Positions 45,131-54,651 are shown, counted from the stretch's first letter. The stretch is DNA of 64,000 bases from Subtercola boreus (GCF_003399645.1 NZ_NBXD01000030.1:264406-328405), one strand, 5' to 3'. The notes: generated by a model from the letters alone, not told the origin. Numbers and translations are program-made.

Positions 45131-46734
45131 GCGTTTCCGATCCATCGGGTCATGCCGACATCCGTTGCGGCGGCGCGGCGGACCATTGCCTGGTAGTGCC
45201 CGAAGACGCGGTCTTCGGCGCGCCTGGCCCGTTCGATCACGGGCAGCTTGCGGGCGAAGAACTCGCGCGCCTCAGCCAGCAGAGCTTCTTCGTCGACCCG
45301 GGTGAGGGCCCCGTTCTCGAAGACCACCTCGCCGTTCACGACCGTCAGCCGAACGCTGGTGCCCGACTCGCAGTAGACCAGTTGGCCCCGCAGATCGTTG
45401 AAGGGAGTGAAGGCATTCGAGTGCAGGTCGAGCATGGCCAGATCGGCGAGGTACCCCTCCTCGAGCATCCCGAGCCGGTCGCTCTGCAGCAGAGCGGATG
45501 CTCCACCACGCCACAGACTGTCGAGAACCTCGTCGGCGCGCGGCCACTGGTCGCTGTCGAGACCCGAGACGTTGTGGATCAACCCGGTGGCCTTCACGAC
45601 GCCCCAGACGTTGGCGCTGTCGTCGCAGATCGCCTCATCGATGCCGAGACTCACGGTGACGCCGTGGTCTCTCATGCGGCGGTAGGGAGCGACACCACTG
45701 CCGAGTCGCAGATTGCTCACCGGATTGTGGGCCACCGTCGCGCCGGACTCGGCGATCAGCCGAAGGTCGGTGTCGTCGACCCATACCGCGTGGATGACGT
45801 TCATCCGATCGCTCAACAGCCCCAGGTCGGCGGTGTACTGCACGAGCGAGCGGCCGCCGAACCTCGGCTGGTCGTCGGCCAGCGTGCGCTGCACCTTCGT
45901 CTCGAGCATGTGGGCGAAGAGGGGGATATGGTGCAGCCGGCTCAGCTCGTCGAGGGCCCCGAAATACTCGGGACTGACGCGCTGCGGTGCCGAGATCGAG
46001 ACGGCTGCGGTCAGTCGGCCGTCTTCGGCACCGTGCCAGCGCTCGATCAGGTGGGCGTACGCCTCGAGCAGCCCGGCGGCATCGAGGGGCGCCGGCCGGC
46101 CGAGTCCACGGAGCAGCGCCTCATCGGCCCCCTCCGCGATGAAGGGCAGTTTCTCGGCCTCACTCAGCTCCGGCTGGTCGAGGGCGACCGAGGCCCGTAT
46201 GCCGCAATCGGCATATGCCTGCATGACCGCATCGATGATGTCCGGCGTCGGGTACGGCATGAGAAAGGCATCGTCCTGAACGGTCGTCGTTCCGGTGCGC
46301 AGCATCTCGAGGGCGGCGAGCATCGTGCGCAGGTACGCCTCCCGGGGCGTCGGTGCGAGCGCCGGGTCGGCCGGGGATTCGTAGAGCATGAACAGCTCGA
46401 GCGGCAGGCTCGGCAGCGAGCCCTTCAGATGGTTCGCGGGCGAGTGGAAGTGCGCGTTGATGAGGCCCGGAACGAGCAGGTGGTGCCCGCCACCGTCGAT
46501 GACGCGCGAAGACCCGGTCATGGTCGTGCCCCCCGGCGCGTCGCTGGCTGCGGACGCGCCCGTGGGCTCGACTCCGGATGCGGCGGCACCCTCACGGCCC
46601 CTCTCGAAGGCCGACCGGGCATCGGCGCCGATGGTGTCGATCACCGTGCCGTCGACGTACACGTCGGTCGGCCCGTACATTCCCGACACCTCGTCGGCGT
46701 CGTAGACGAACACGCCGGTGAACAGGATGCTCAT
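45127..46734 (-). CDS. Amidohydrolase/chlorohydrolase family (deaminase-like)
   Basis: This 535-residue metal-dependent hydrolase has the first metal pair in HFHSPANH (His95, His97). A later His in FAHMLETK, the HAVWVDD His and a metal Asp in SLGIDEAICDD complete the site. This is the cytosine deaminase/TrzN/8-oxoguanine deaminase branch, which removes amino or other groups from heterocycles. Residues 45-75 form an Ala/Gly/Thr-rich insert not expected in the family. It overlaps both neighbours by four bases. Confidence 0.9.
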   Translation of the reverse strand: MSILFTGVFVYDADEVSGMYGPTDVYVDGTVIDTIGADARSAFERGREGAAASGVEPTGASAASDAPGGTTMTGSSRVIDGGGHHLLVPGLINAHFHSPANHLKGSLPSLPLELFMLYESPADPALAPTPREAYLRTMLAALEMLRTGTTTVQDDAFLMPYPTPDIIDAVMQAYADCGIRASVALDQPELSEAEKLPFIAEGADEALLRGLGRPAPLDAAGLLEAYAHLIERWHGAEDGRLTAAVSISAPQRVSPEYFGALDELSRLHHIPLFAHMLETKVQRTLADDQPRFGGRSLVQYTADLGLLSDRMNVIHAVWVDDTDLRLIAESGATVAHNPVSNLRLGSGVAPYRRMRDHGVTVSLGIDEAICDDSANVWGVVKATGLIHNVSGLDSDQWPRADEVLDSLWRGGASALLQSDRLGMLEEGYLADLAMLDLHSNAFTPFNDLRGQLVYCESGTSVRLTVVNGEVVFENGALTRVDEEALLAEAREFFARKLPVIERARRAEDRVFGHYQAMVRRAAATDVGMTRWIGNA

Positions 46735-47447
46735 GACCGAACCTCCCCGGGTCGGCCCCAGGTCAGGGCGCGCGAGGTGGTGAGACCCTGCGCCACGAGT
46801 CCCTCGGCGAGGGTGACGGCGGCGGAGACACCCTCGATCACAGGAACCCCCAGCGCACTCGCGAGGGGTGCGACGAGATCGGCCAGCCCGGCGCAGCCCA
46901 GGATGATCGCCTCGGCCCTGTCGTCGGCGATCGCCCGTCGCCCCTCGGCCACGAACAGGTCGAGCAGGTGCAGAGACCCCGAGGTCACCTCGGACACCGG
47001 TTCGTCGACGGCCCGTACCGTGGCGCGGTGGCCGAGGCCGAGCGTTCTCACGACGCGGTCGGACTGCTCGATGGTGCGGGCGGGCATCGTGATGATGCTG
47101 AAGCGGTGGGCGAGCAGCGCCGCCGTCATCAGCGCAGCCTCGGTCATGCCGACGACCGGCCCGGTCGCGGCCTCGCGGGCGCCCGGCAACCCGGTGTCGC
47201 CGAAACAGGCGATGACGTAGGCGTCGGGCCGGGCCGCGGCGGACTCGGCGGCTTCGAGCCGCTCGACCTCGGCCAGCACGGCGGCCGAACCGTGCACCTC
47301 GTCGATATGGCTCTCGATGCTGGGGACGCCGGTCGGCGCGGTGACGGCGAGCAGCTCGGTGTCGGGCCGGGCGATCGCGCTGGCAGCCTCGACCACGGCG
47401 TCGGTCATCGAGGCGGTCGTATTGGGGTTGACGATGGCGATCAGCAT
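46731..47447 (-). CDS. Asp/Glu/hydantoin racemase family protein
   Basis: This 238-residue protein has the N-terminal IAIVNPNTTASMT motif. Two cysteines sit in ACFGDTGLPGAR and ILGCAGLADL, acting as the racemase acid/base pair. This pattern marks hydantoin/allantoin racemases (HyuE/HpxA). Next to a PuuE-like enzyme and an amidohydrolase, it argues for a chiral hydantoin- or ureide-type ring. Its ATG shares a base with the kinase stop (TGATG). Confidence 0.9.
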   Translation of the reverse strand: MLIAIVNPNTTASMTDAVVEAASAIARPDTELLAVTAPTGVPSIESHIDEVHGSAAVLAEVERLEAAESAAARPDAYVIACFGDTGLPGAREAATGPVVGMTEAALMTAALLAHRFSIITMPARTIEQSDRVVRTLGLGHRATVRAVDEPVSEVTSGSLHLLDLFVAEGRRAIADDRAEAIILGCAGLADLVAPLASALGVPVIEGVSAAVTLAEGLVAQGLTTSRALTWGRPGEVRS

Positions 47448-48436
47448 CAGCGCACCCCCTCGCGCGAGACGTGCTCGACGGCGGCGGCGGCCAGGGCGTC
47501 GATGCCGAAGTCGCCGATCGCGATAGCGGCAGCCGCAGCCCCCGCGTGCGCTGCGGCCACCGCATCAGCGGTCTGCAGGTGCCGAGCGGCGAAGGCTCCG
47601 CAGAACGCGTCGCCCGCCCCCGTGCTGTCGACGGGGTTCACGCGGGTCGTGCCGACCTCAGTGACACCGTCGCCGTCGAACACGAGGCATCCGTTCTCTG
47701 CCCGCTTGATGACGACCGTGGCCGGGCCGAGCGACTGGAAGAGCCGGCCGGCGGCGAGGAGATCGGTGGTGCCGGCCAGCGCCACCGCTTCGACCTCGCT
47801 CGGCAGGAACACGTCGCAGGCGGCGACGATGCCGAAAAGCGCATCGCGCGTGCCGACGAGGTAGTCCTCCTGCAGATCGAGGTAGATCGTCGCGTCGGAA
47901 TGGGCGCGCAGCCACGGAGTGAGGGCGAGCTGGGACTCGAGGCTCATAGCCGAGACCAGGATGCCGTCGGCGGTGAGCGCTGACGCGGGCACGTCAGCCG
48001 GGTAGACGCTGAGCGTGTCGAAGTCGGCCTCGCTGGTCAGCATGGTCCAGCGGCGGGTGCCGTCGGCGAAGTAGTCGATGACGTTGCGCACGGTGGGAGC
48101 GGAACGCTCGGGCAGGTCGTCGGCGCTCACCCCGGCTGCCCGCAGGGTGCGGAGAAAGGAGTCGGGCAGGTCGGTGCCGATCGGCGCGAGCATGCGGATG
48201 TCTGCCAGGTGCAACCGGGCGGCGAGCGCAGCGTAGGCGGCGTCGCCACCCATCGCCGGGGCGCTCCTGACCCGGAGTGGAGCCAGGGCCGGCGCAGCTG
48301 TTGCCCGAGTGGCGGCTACCGTCACGGCGGCCGGCGCGGCTGCGGGCGCGTCGTGCACCGCTTCGTCGATGGTGAGGTTGCCGACGCAGACGAGCGACGA
48401 ACCGCCGCCCGCCCGCGGCGCGCGGGAGCCCGTCAC
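47447..48436 (-). CDS. PfkB/ribokinase-family sugar kinase
   Basis: This 329-residue kinase has the C-terminal PfkB signature NPVDSTGAGDAFCGAF with its catalytic Asp, and the nucleotide-binding segment VVIKRAENG. The N-terminal region carries an Ala-rich insertion at about 28-55 where the family has a beta-clasp lid. The GTG start overlaps the SIS gene stop (GTGA). Pairing a PfkB kinase with a SIS protein recalls FrlD/FrlB, which phosphorylate and then split Amadori compounds. Confidence 0.92.
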   Translation of the reverse strand: MTGSRAPRAGGGSSLVCVGNLTIDEAVHDAPAAAPAAVTVAATRATAAPALAPLRVRSAPAMGGDAAYAALAARLHLADIRMLAPIGTDLPDSFLRTLRAAGVSADDLPERSAPTVRNVIDYFADGTRRWTMLTSEADFDTLSVYPADVPASALTADGILVSAMSLESQLALTPWLRAHSDATIYLDLQEDYLVGTRDALFGIVAACDVFLPSEVEAVALAGTTDLLAAGRLFQSLGPATVVIKRAENGCLVFDGDGVTEVGTTRVNPVDSTGAGDAFCGAFAARHLQTADAVAAAHAGAAAAAIAIGDFGIDALAAAAVEHVSREGVR

Positions 48437-49623
48437 AGCCGACCCTCCGCGAGCGCCCGTTCCGCCGCAGCGAACTTCGCCATGCCGAGGTGGTAGCCCA
48501 CCATCTGGGCCGGCACGAGGTAGACGAGCGAACTCAGCGCCTCAGTGACGGCGGGCACGGTGAGCACCGCGTTCGCGTGCTCGTCGAACGCGTGCTCGCC
48601 CTCCGACGTCACGACGTAGAGCTGGCCGCCGTACCGCCTCGCGTCGCGACCGGTGTCGACGGCCCGCGGAACCGACGGTCCGCTCGGCGCGAAGATGAAC
48701 AGCGGCTCGTTCGGCTTCTGCGTGTTGTAGTGGTGGTACTCCTCCACCTCGATCTCGACCGCGTGGTCGGGAGTGGTCTCCTTGACCTTCGCCGCTCCCA
48801 CGATGGCTGCGGCCCAGTTCGGGCCGCCGGCCGAGAAGAGGTACATCGTGCGGGCGGCCTCGACCCGGGCGATCTCGGCGATCGGCCCGTCATTCGTGGC
48901 CAGCACGTCGGCGATCACGTCGGGCAGCGTCACGAGCTCGTCAGCGAGCTGCGGGGCACCGGCCACGCCGCGGCGTATGCCCACCTCCGTGGCCAGGCGC
49001 ATGAGCAGCGCAATGGCAGCCGTCGACGACTGGGTCGGCCAGCCGACCCGTGTCGCCTCGATCATCAGGGTGCGCTCGCTCTCGAGGTCGAGCGTCGAGC
49101 CGGCCGTGTTCGTCAGCGCGATGGTCATCGCTCCGGCATGCTGGGCCACCAGGGCCGCCTCGACGGTTCGCGTCGTCTCACCCGAGCTCGACAGGGCGAT
49201 CACCAGGCTGGCAGGGGTGACGAGATGGCGTTGGTAGTAGGCGAACTCGAGGCTCTGAACGGGTTCGCAGGGCACACCGAGCATCAGCTCGAGAGTGAGC
49301 CGGGCGGCGATCATGACGGCCAGCGAATCGCCCGCACCCACGAGGAAGACGCGGTCGGTCGAACGCTCGGCCAGCTGTGCCGCGATCTGGGCCACGCCGT
49401 CGCTGTTTCTCGCCCACGTTGCCCGGATCGACTGCGGTTGCCCGAACATCTCCTCCCGGGTCACCTCGACCCGGTGCCGCCGCTTGGCGTCGAGCGGATC
49501 ATCGGTCGGCAGTGCCAGGATGCTCGCCCGCTCCGCGGCGGAGACGCGCACGATGACACCTTTCTGTCGCTCGTCGAGCGGGCTGTCCGCCGCGAGAAGT
49601 GGGCTGTCGAGGGTGGTGGTCAT
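48433..49623 (-). CDS. SIS-domain sugar isomerase/deglycase (GlmS/FrlB/AgaS-like)
   Basis: This 396-residue protein has two tandem SIS domains. The first has the sugar-phosphate loop LSSSGETTRTVE. The second contains EIEVEEYHHYN, aligning with the catalytic Glu/His loop of GlmS, AgaS and FrlB. These enzymes isomerise aminosugar phosphates or cleave fructosamine 6-phosphates. The glutaminase domain of GlmS is absent. Translation is coupled to both neighbours by four-base overlaps. Confidence 0.88.
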   Translation of the reverse strand: MTTTLDSPLLAADSPLDERQKGVIVRVSAAERASILALPTDDPLDAKRRHRVEVTREEMFGQPQSIRATWARNSDGVAQIAAQLAERSTDRVFLVGAGDSLAVMIAARLTLELMLGVPCEPVQSLEFAYYQRHLVTPASLVIALSSSGETTRTVEAALVAQHAGAMTIALTNTAGSTLDLESERTLMIEATRVGWPTQSSTAAIALLMRLATEVGIRRGVAGAPQLADELVTLPDVIADVLATNDGPIAEIARVEAARTMYLFSAGGPNWAAAIVGAAKVKETTPDHAVEIEVEEYHHYNTQKPNEPLFIFAPSGPSVPRAVDTGRDARRYGGQLYVVTSEGEHAFDEHANAVLTVPAVTEALSSLVYLVPAQMVGYHLGMAKFAAAERALAEGRL

Positions 49624-50462
49624 GACAGGGAACCTTCGGTCTGAAGAACGGTCGAGGTGGCACGGCCTGTGCCGCGATCGGATGCCGCGTGCCGCAGGTA
49701 GGTGCCGCCGAGCGCCTCGGCGGCGACCGGGTCGATGCGGGCATCGTGGCCGGAGCCCGTCTTCAGCACGCTGCCGAGAATGGCCCCGTCGGAGCCGTCC
49801 ATCGCGGCGACCAGGGTCGCGCCGGTCACGCGACCGCCGACGATCAGGTCGAGCCGTTCGTCGCCGAAGCGGTCGCGCAGGCGCGCGATGTCGTCGAGGG
49901 CATCGGCGACCCCACTGTCCCGGGTGACGATCACCCTGTCTGCCGCACCGAACGAGCGGGCTTCGGCCGCTGCCCAGTCGGTGGTGCCCGCAAGGGCGAG
50001 ACTGGTCGCTTCGTGGGCGTCGGCCCACACCTCGACAGAGCTGCCGAGCATCCGCTTCATCAGGGCGACATCGAGGGAGCAGCCCTCGATGAACCCGGTC
50101 GGGCCGGCCGAGACACCCGTCAGAACCTTCACGCGAACGAACTGGGCGTCGATCGCGTGGGCGATGGCCACCGCAGACGGCCCGTCGTTGTGACCGACCA
50201 CGACGCCGATCGGTATCGAGACGGCCTGGCGCACCGCCGACCCGATGACGCTCATGGCGGCCACGGTCGCGGCTCCGACGCGGTCGGCCTGCGGGTTGTC
50301 GCTGGCATCCTGGATCATCATGTCGGTAAAACCGCAGCGTGCGAGAACCCGGGCGTCGGCAGCGGCCCGCTCGGCGGCCTCACGGACGCTGGCGCCCGCG
50401 TAGTTCGCCGCACCCGGCAGCGGGGGCAGATGCAGCACGGCCACCAGTCTGAACGAAGCCAT
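49620..50462 (-). CDS. BtpA/SgcQ-family TIM-barrel protein
   Basis: This 280-residue protein has the family start VAVLHLPPLPGA and the segments DMMIQDASDNPQ and QFVRVKVLTGVSAGPTGFIEG. The C-terminal glycine-rich phosphate loop is GGRVTGATL with DGAILGSVLK. The barrel resembles phosphate-binding aldolases and isomerases. SgcQ occurs in sugar PTS operons, but no reaction is established. It is the first gene of the operon, with CAGGAGGG as ribosome site. Confidence 0.9.
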   Translation of the reverse strand: MASFRLVAVLHLPPLPGAANYAGASVREAAERAAADARVLARCGFTDMMIQDASDNPQADRVGAATVAAMSVIGSAVRQAVSIPIGVVVGHNDGPSAVAIAHAIDAQFVRVKVLTGVSAGPTGFIEGCSLDVALMKRMLGSSVEVWADAHEATSLALAGTTDWAAAEARSFGAADRVIVTRDSGVADALDDIARLRDRFGDERLDLIVGGRVTGATLVAAMDGSDGAILGSVLKTGSGHDARIDPVAAEALGGTYLRHAASDRGTGRATSTVLQTEGSLS

Positions 50463-50495
50463 CCGGCCCTCCTGAATCATCAGTACGAATACCCA

Positions 50496-50569
50496 AACGG
50501 TATACAATCCGATGTTTCAGAGGCGTTTCACCCTGTTACGGTCGCGTTAACCCGACCAACGGTATTCAA
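50496..50569. promoter_or_regulatory. Promoter region of the ten-gene operon with repeated GntR-type sites
   Basis: AACGGTATACAA (50496-50507) and AACGGTATTCAA (50558-50569) differ at one of twelve positions and lie 62 bp apart in direct orientation. The GTATAC core is typical of FCD-type GntR operators. Both are upstream of the BtpA-like gene start at 50462, in the only sizeable gap (158 bp) before the operon. The GntR gene at the far end of the run is the likely binder. Confidence 0.6.
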
Positions 50570-50620
50570 GAAGACCGCCGTGCCGGTGTTATGCGCCGTG
50601 CGCCCGGCCCCTTCTACGAT

Positions 50621-52408
50621 TCATCTTCCGGCGGCGTAGCCCTGCCCCCCTCGCGGGTTCGCCGCGGCCGAAAGCAGTCCGGTCGCCGGATTCCGCGAGA
50701 CCGCCGAGAGGCGCCCCAGCGACCAATCGCCGCAGAGGGTGACCACATGACCGCGCTGGCGGAGGTTCTCGATGACCTCCGCACCCAGTCGTCCCTCGAC
50801 CACGGCTCCGCCCGGCTCCCAGTCCCGGGGCCAGAAGCTCTGCGGAAAACTCGTGGAATGGAACGCGGGGGCCTCGATGGCCTCCTGGGGCGTCTTGCCC
50901 TCAGCGAGGAGGCGCACGAGGTAGACAGCCTGCCACTGGTCCTGCTGGTCGCCACCGGGCGTACCCAGTGCGCTCACCACGGAACCCTCACGCAGGAGCA
51001 GGGTCGGAGCCAGGGTCGTTCGGGGCCGCCGACCCGGCAGGAGGGCAGAGGGACTGGCCTCGTCGAGCCACGTCATCTGCAGCCGCGTGCCCAGTGCGAA
51101 GCCCAGCGAGGGGATGGTCGGCGACGACTGCAGCCAGCCACCGGACGGAGTCACGGAGATCGCATTTCCCCACCGGTCGATGATGTCGATGTGGCAGGTG
51201 TCACCCCGCGTGACCCCGGCCGCACTGACGGTGGGCTCGCCGACGGTCGGATCGGACTCTTCGTCGCCTGCTCTCACCAACGGCGGCCTGAAGGGCGCCA
51301 GTCCGCCGGGGACCAGCCCCGGCCGCAGCTCGCGGGAGGCAGCATCCCCGATGAGAACCCGTCGCTCCGACGCATAGCTCTCAGAAACCAGCGTCTCGAG
51401 AACAGACGGGTCGATGTCTTCGCCGTAGTAGGCATCCCGATCGGCCAGCGCCAGCTTCAGCGCCTCGAGAACCCGGTGCACGCCGCCGCCCGTCGAAAGC
51501 TCGAGCTCCTCGTTCGAATACCCGTCCAGGATGGCCATGGTCTGCAGCAGAACGGGGCCCTGGCTCCAGGCGCCGGCCGTCACGATCCGGGTGTCACGAA
51601 AGGCGCCCTGAACCGGTTCCTCATAGCTGGCGGTGTAGTCCGCGAGGTCTTCCCTGTTCAGAACCCCGCGATGATCCGTTCCCGTGGAGTGCCGGTGCGG
51701 AGTGTTCGCGACGAAGTCATCGATCGCGTCGGCCACGAAGCCGTGGCTCCAGGCGTGACGCACGGCGTCGATCCGCTCGGCTCTGGTCTCGCCCACCGAG
51801 TGACGACACAACTCGTCGAGGGTCTCGGCGTACGCAGTGTTGTAGACGATCTCGCCCGCCTCGGGGGCTCGCCCCTTCGTCAACCACAGGTCGGCCGACG
51901 TCGGCCAGTGGGCCCGGAACAGAGCAGCGACCCTGTCGATCGTCGCCGCAGCCGTGGGCAGAAGCTGGTGTCCGTTGCGCGCGTAGTGGATGGCGTAGTC
52001 GAGCACCTCGGCGACCTCCCAGGTGCCGTGATCCCGAAGAAGCAGCAGCCAGGCATCCACTGCTCCCGGAGCGGTCGCCGCCAGGGCGCCGGCCCCCGGC
52101 ACCAGGCCGAGGCCCTCCGCCCGGAAGTGCTCGATCGTGGCCCCCCGCGGTGCGGGCGCCTGACCGGCCAGGGTGAGCGGGGGCTGGCCGGCCGGCGCGA
52201 AGAGCCCCACGAGGTCGCCTCCGGCTCCGTTCAGATGCGGTTCGACGACGTGGAGCACGAAACCGGCGGCCACCGCCGCATCGAAGGCGTTGCCGCCGCG
52301 CTCGAGCACCGCCTGGCCCACCGCCGAGGCGATCCAGTGAGTGGAGGCGCACATGCCGAACGAACCGAGAAGGTCGGGGCGGGCCAGGAACGGGCGGTCG
52401 GGCGTCAT
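50621..52408 (-). CDS. ggt: Gamma-glutamyltransferase family protein
   Basis: This 595-residue Ntn-hydrolase precursor has the catalytic Thr404 in RGDTCHIDIIDRWGNAIS, the point where family members self-cleave into two subunits. The N-terminal GGNAFDAAVAAGF and the NGAGGD loop support the family. The usual glutamate-binding lid and catalytic Gly-Gly pair differ somewhat (PSGG). No signal peptide is seen, so it may be a cytoplasmic acylase-like member. It lies just upstream of, and in the same direction as, the ten-gene operon. Confidence 0.9.
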   Translation of the reverse strand: MTPDRPFLARPDLLGSFGMCASTHWIASAVGQAVLERGGNAFDAAVAAGFVLHVVEPHLNGAGGDLVGLFAPAGQPPLTLAGQAPAPRGATIEHFRAEGLGLVPGAGALAATAPGAVDAWLLLLRDHGTWEVAEVLDYAIHYARNGHQLLPTAAATIDRVAALFRAHWPTSADLWLTKGRAPEAGEIVYNTAYAETLDELCRHSVGETRAERIDAVRHAWSHGFVADAIDDFVANTPHRHSTGTDHRGVLNREDLADYTASYEEPVQGAFRDTRIVTAGAWSQGPVLLQTMAILDGYSNEELELSTGGGVHRVLEALKLALADRDAYYGEDIDPSVLETLVSESYASERRVLIGDAASRELRPGLVPGGLAPFRPPLVRAGDEESDPTVGEPTVSAAGVTRGDTCHIDIIDRWGNAISVTPSGGWLQSSPTIPSLGFALGTRLQMTWLDEASPSALLPGRRPRTTLAPTLLLREGSVVSALGTPGGDQQDQWQAVYLVRLLAEGKTPQEAIEAPAFHSTSFPQSFWPRDWEPGGAVVEGRLGAEVIENLRQRGHVVTLCGDWSLGRLSAVSRNPATGLLSAAANPRGGQGYAAGR

Positions 52409-52555
52409 GAGGGAGGGCCACTTTCTGCTCGGGCGCCCGAGGCTACCAGTCGCCACCACCTGCCCTCCCAGCGACCCGACGCGAGCGGATCACCCGGCGG
52501 CGATGCGGTCGTAAAGGGGGCTCTGCACCGGTGCCGAACGGGTATCGTCGGTTCC

Positions 52556-52576
52556 ATGGGCAAGAGCGTTCTGTGA
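52556..52576 (+). CDS. Putative six-residue leader peptide ahead of kup
   Basis: ATGGGCAAGAGCGTTCTG encodes MGKSVL. Its TGA (52574-52576) overlaps the GTG start of the Kup gene (52573) as GTGA. The Kup start lacks a clear ribosome site, so ribosomes ending this short frame could feed the transporter. The arrangement repeats what is seen at the ParA-like gene. Confidence 0.3.
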   Translation: MGKSVL

Positions 52577-54489
52577 GGTCGGTTTCTCAACCGGCGAAGG
52601 TCGGTGCAGGCGGGCTCGCAGTCGCAGCCCTCGGGGTTGTCTTCGGTGACATCGGAACCAGTCCGCTGTACGCGCTGCAGACGGTGTTCAGCATCGACGG
52701 CGGGGCGGTGGAGGCGAACGCCGACGACGTCTACGGCGTGATCTCGCTGATGTTCTGGGCCGTCACGATCGTGGTGTCGGTGAAATACGTCACCATTCTC
52801 ATGCGCGCCGACAATGACGGCGAGGGCGGGGTGATGGCACTCGCTGCGCTCGGGCAGCGGCTCTACACCGGTTTACCCGGCAAGAGCAGCAAAGCGGTGC
52901 TGTTCCTCCTCATCGCGATCGTCGGGGTCTCCCTCTTCTATGGGGACTCGCTGATCACTCCGGCCATCAGTGTCCTGTCGGCGGTCGAGGGGCTCGAGAT
53001 CGCCGTGCCCGGCATCTCCCAGCTGGTCGTTCCGATCGCCGCGGTCATCCTCACCGGACTGTTCGCCTTCCAGCGCTTCGGCACGGCCAAGGTGGGCAAA
53101 CTGTTCGGCCCGGTGATGCTGTTCTGGTTCTTCGTCATCGGCCTCGGCGGCGCAGTGATGGTCGTGCAGCATCCGAGTGTTCTGGTCGGCCTCTCGCCGA
53201 CCTACGCGGTCGCCTTCATCGTCGGCCACCCGGTGACCGCCTTCGTGGCGATGGGCGCGGTGGTGCTGGTCATCACCGGCGCCGAAGCCCTCTACGCAGA
53301 CATGGGGCACTTCGGCCGGCCGCCCATCAAGCGGGCCTGGTTCTTCGTCGTCTTCCCGGCCCTCGTTCTGAACTATCTCGGGCAGGCCGCGCTGATCCTG
53401 CAGGATCCGGCCACCCGCCAGAATCCGTTCTTCCTGCTCTTTCCCGACTGGGCCCGGCTGCCCGTCGTCATCCTGGCAACCGTGGCCACGGTGATCGCCA
53501 GCCAGGCCGTCATCTCCGGGGCCTTCTCCCTGACCCGCCAGGCCATCTCGCTCGGACTTCTACCGCCGCTGACCGTGCGGCACACGTCGGAGAACGAGGG
53601 CGGGCAGGTCTACCTCCCGGCCGTCAACGCCCTCCTCTTCGTCGGGGTGATGGCGGTCATGCTCGTGTTCCGGTCGTCTGCTGCCCTGGCGACCGCCTAC
53701 GGCGTCTCGGTGACGGGCGCGCTCGTCGTCGACACCGTGCTGCTGCTGCTCGTCGCGCCGCGACTCTGGGGCTGGGGGCCGGTCAAGATCGGCGTGGCGG
53801 CGGTCGTCTTCGGCGGCCTCGAGCTCACCTTCCTCAGCGGCAACCTGTCGAAGGTCGTGCACGGCGGGTGGGTGCCCCTGCTCGTCGCCCTCGCGGTCAT
53901 CCTCGTCATGACGACCTGGCGCAAGGGGCGGAACCTCGTCATCGAAGGTCGCATCAAGAAGGAGGGTTCGCTGTCGCAGTTCATCGACCGGGTGCGTGAC
54001 CTCAAGATCGCTCGGGTGCCGGGCGTGGCGATCTTCCTGCACCCCAACCGCGACTCGACTCCGCTGGCGCTCCGCGCGAATGTCGAGCGCAACAAGGTGC
54101 TGCACAAGCGCGTGATCGTGGTGACGGTGGTGATCGAGAACGTTCCGCACGTTCAGCCCGAGGAGGCGTTCGAGTACAACGACCTCGGTTACTCCGACGA
54201 CGGCATCGACCACGTCAGGGTGCGGTTCGGCTTCTCAGACACCCCGAACATCCCGCGTGCCCTGCGCAGGGCGTGCTCGCTCGGCGTGCTCGACCTCAAG
54301 GGCAAGCAGGTCGACGCGGCGTCGTACTTCGTGTCGCGCGGCGCGATCCGGGCGACCCGCGCGCCCGGAATGACCGCCTGGCGGAAGACCCTGTTCGTCG
54401 GGCTGGCCCAGAACGCGGCGAACCCCGCCGCACGCTTCGGTCTGCCGCCCAGCCGAACGGTCACCATGGGCAGCGACATCGACATCTGA
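52573..54489 (+). CDS. kup: Kup-family potassium transporter
   Basis: This 638-residue K+ uptake protein has the family-defining first helix LGVVFGDIGTSPLYALQ. Twelve helices run to about residue 450, and a C-terminal cytoplasmic domain follows. Conserved segments include GDSLITPAISVLSAVEGLE and GAEALYADMGHFG. GTG at 52573 is preferred over the GTG at 52531, because the extension is not conserved-looking and lies in the divergent promoter of the gamma-glutamyltransferase gene. It acts alone as a K+/H+ symporter. Confidence 0.95.
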   Translation: MRSVSQPAKVGAGGLAVAALGVVFGDIGTSPLYALQTVFSIDGGAVEANADDVYGVISLMFWAVTIVVSVKYVTILMRADNDGEGGVMALAALGQRLYTGLPGKSSKAVLFLLIAIVGVSLFYGDSLITPAISVLSAVEGLEIAVPGISQLVVPIAAVILTGLFAFQRFGTAKVGKLFGPVMLFWFFVIGLGGAVMVVQHPSVLVGLSPTYAVAFIVGHPVTAFVAMGAVVLVITGAEALYADMGHFGRPPIKRAWFFVVFPALVLNYLGQAALILQDPATRQNPFFLLFPDWARLPVVILATVATVIASQAVISGAFSLTRQAISLGLLPPLTVRHTSENEGGQVYLPAVNALLFVGVMAVMLVFRSSAALATAYGVSVTGALVVDTVLLLLVAPRLWGWGPVKIGVAAVVFGGLELTFLSGNLSKVVHGGWVPLLVALAVILVMTTWRKGRNLVIEGRIKKEGSLSQFIDRVRDLKIARVPGVAIFLHPNRDSTPLALRANVERNKVLHKRVIVVTVVIENVPHVQPEEAFEYNDLGYSDDGIDHVRVRFGFSDTPNIPRALRRACSLGVLDLKGKQVDAASYFVSRGAIRATRAPGMTAWRKTLFVGLAQNAANPAARFGLPPSRTVTMGSDIDI

Positions 54490-54651
54490 GGACGTCCGGT
54501 CGAGGCAGCGGCCGTCGATGACCGGTTCCGCCTCGGCTAGTTCAGCGTTGGCGTGCGACCGTTGCTGTTCCGCTGAGGGCGCGGGTCCGGCTCGGCGCCC
54601 GGTCATTCGTTCGTAGACTTCGCAGGTGACGCCAATCAGAGGATGCCTGCA

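Noticed and set aside
45196..47220. 674-codon plus-strand open frame
   Set aside because: It lies opposite the amidohydrolase and racemase genes. Its composition is of shadow type and it has no ribosome site.
47448..47565. Long N-terminal extension of the amidohydrolase frame
   Set aside because: The frame from 47565 to 46734 runs through the racemase gene. The family start and ATGA overlap at 46734 are clear.
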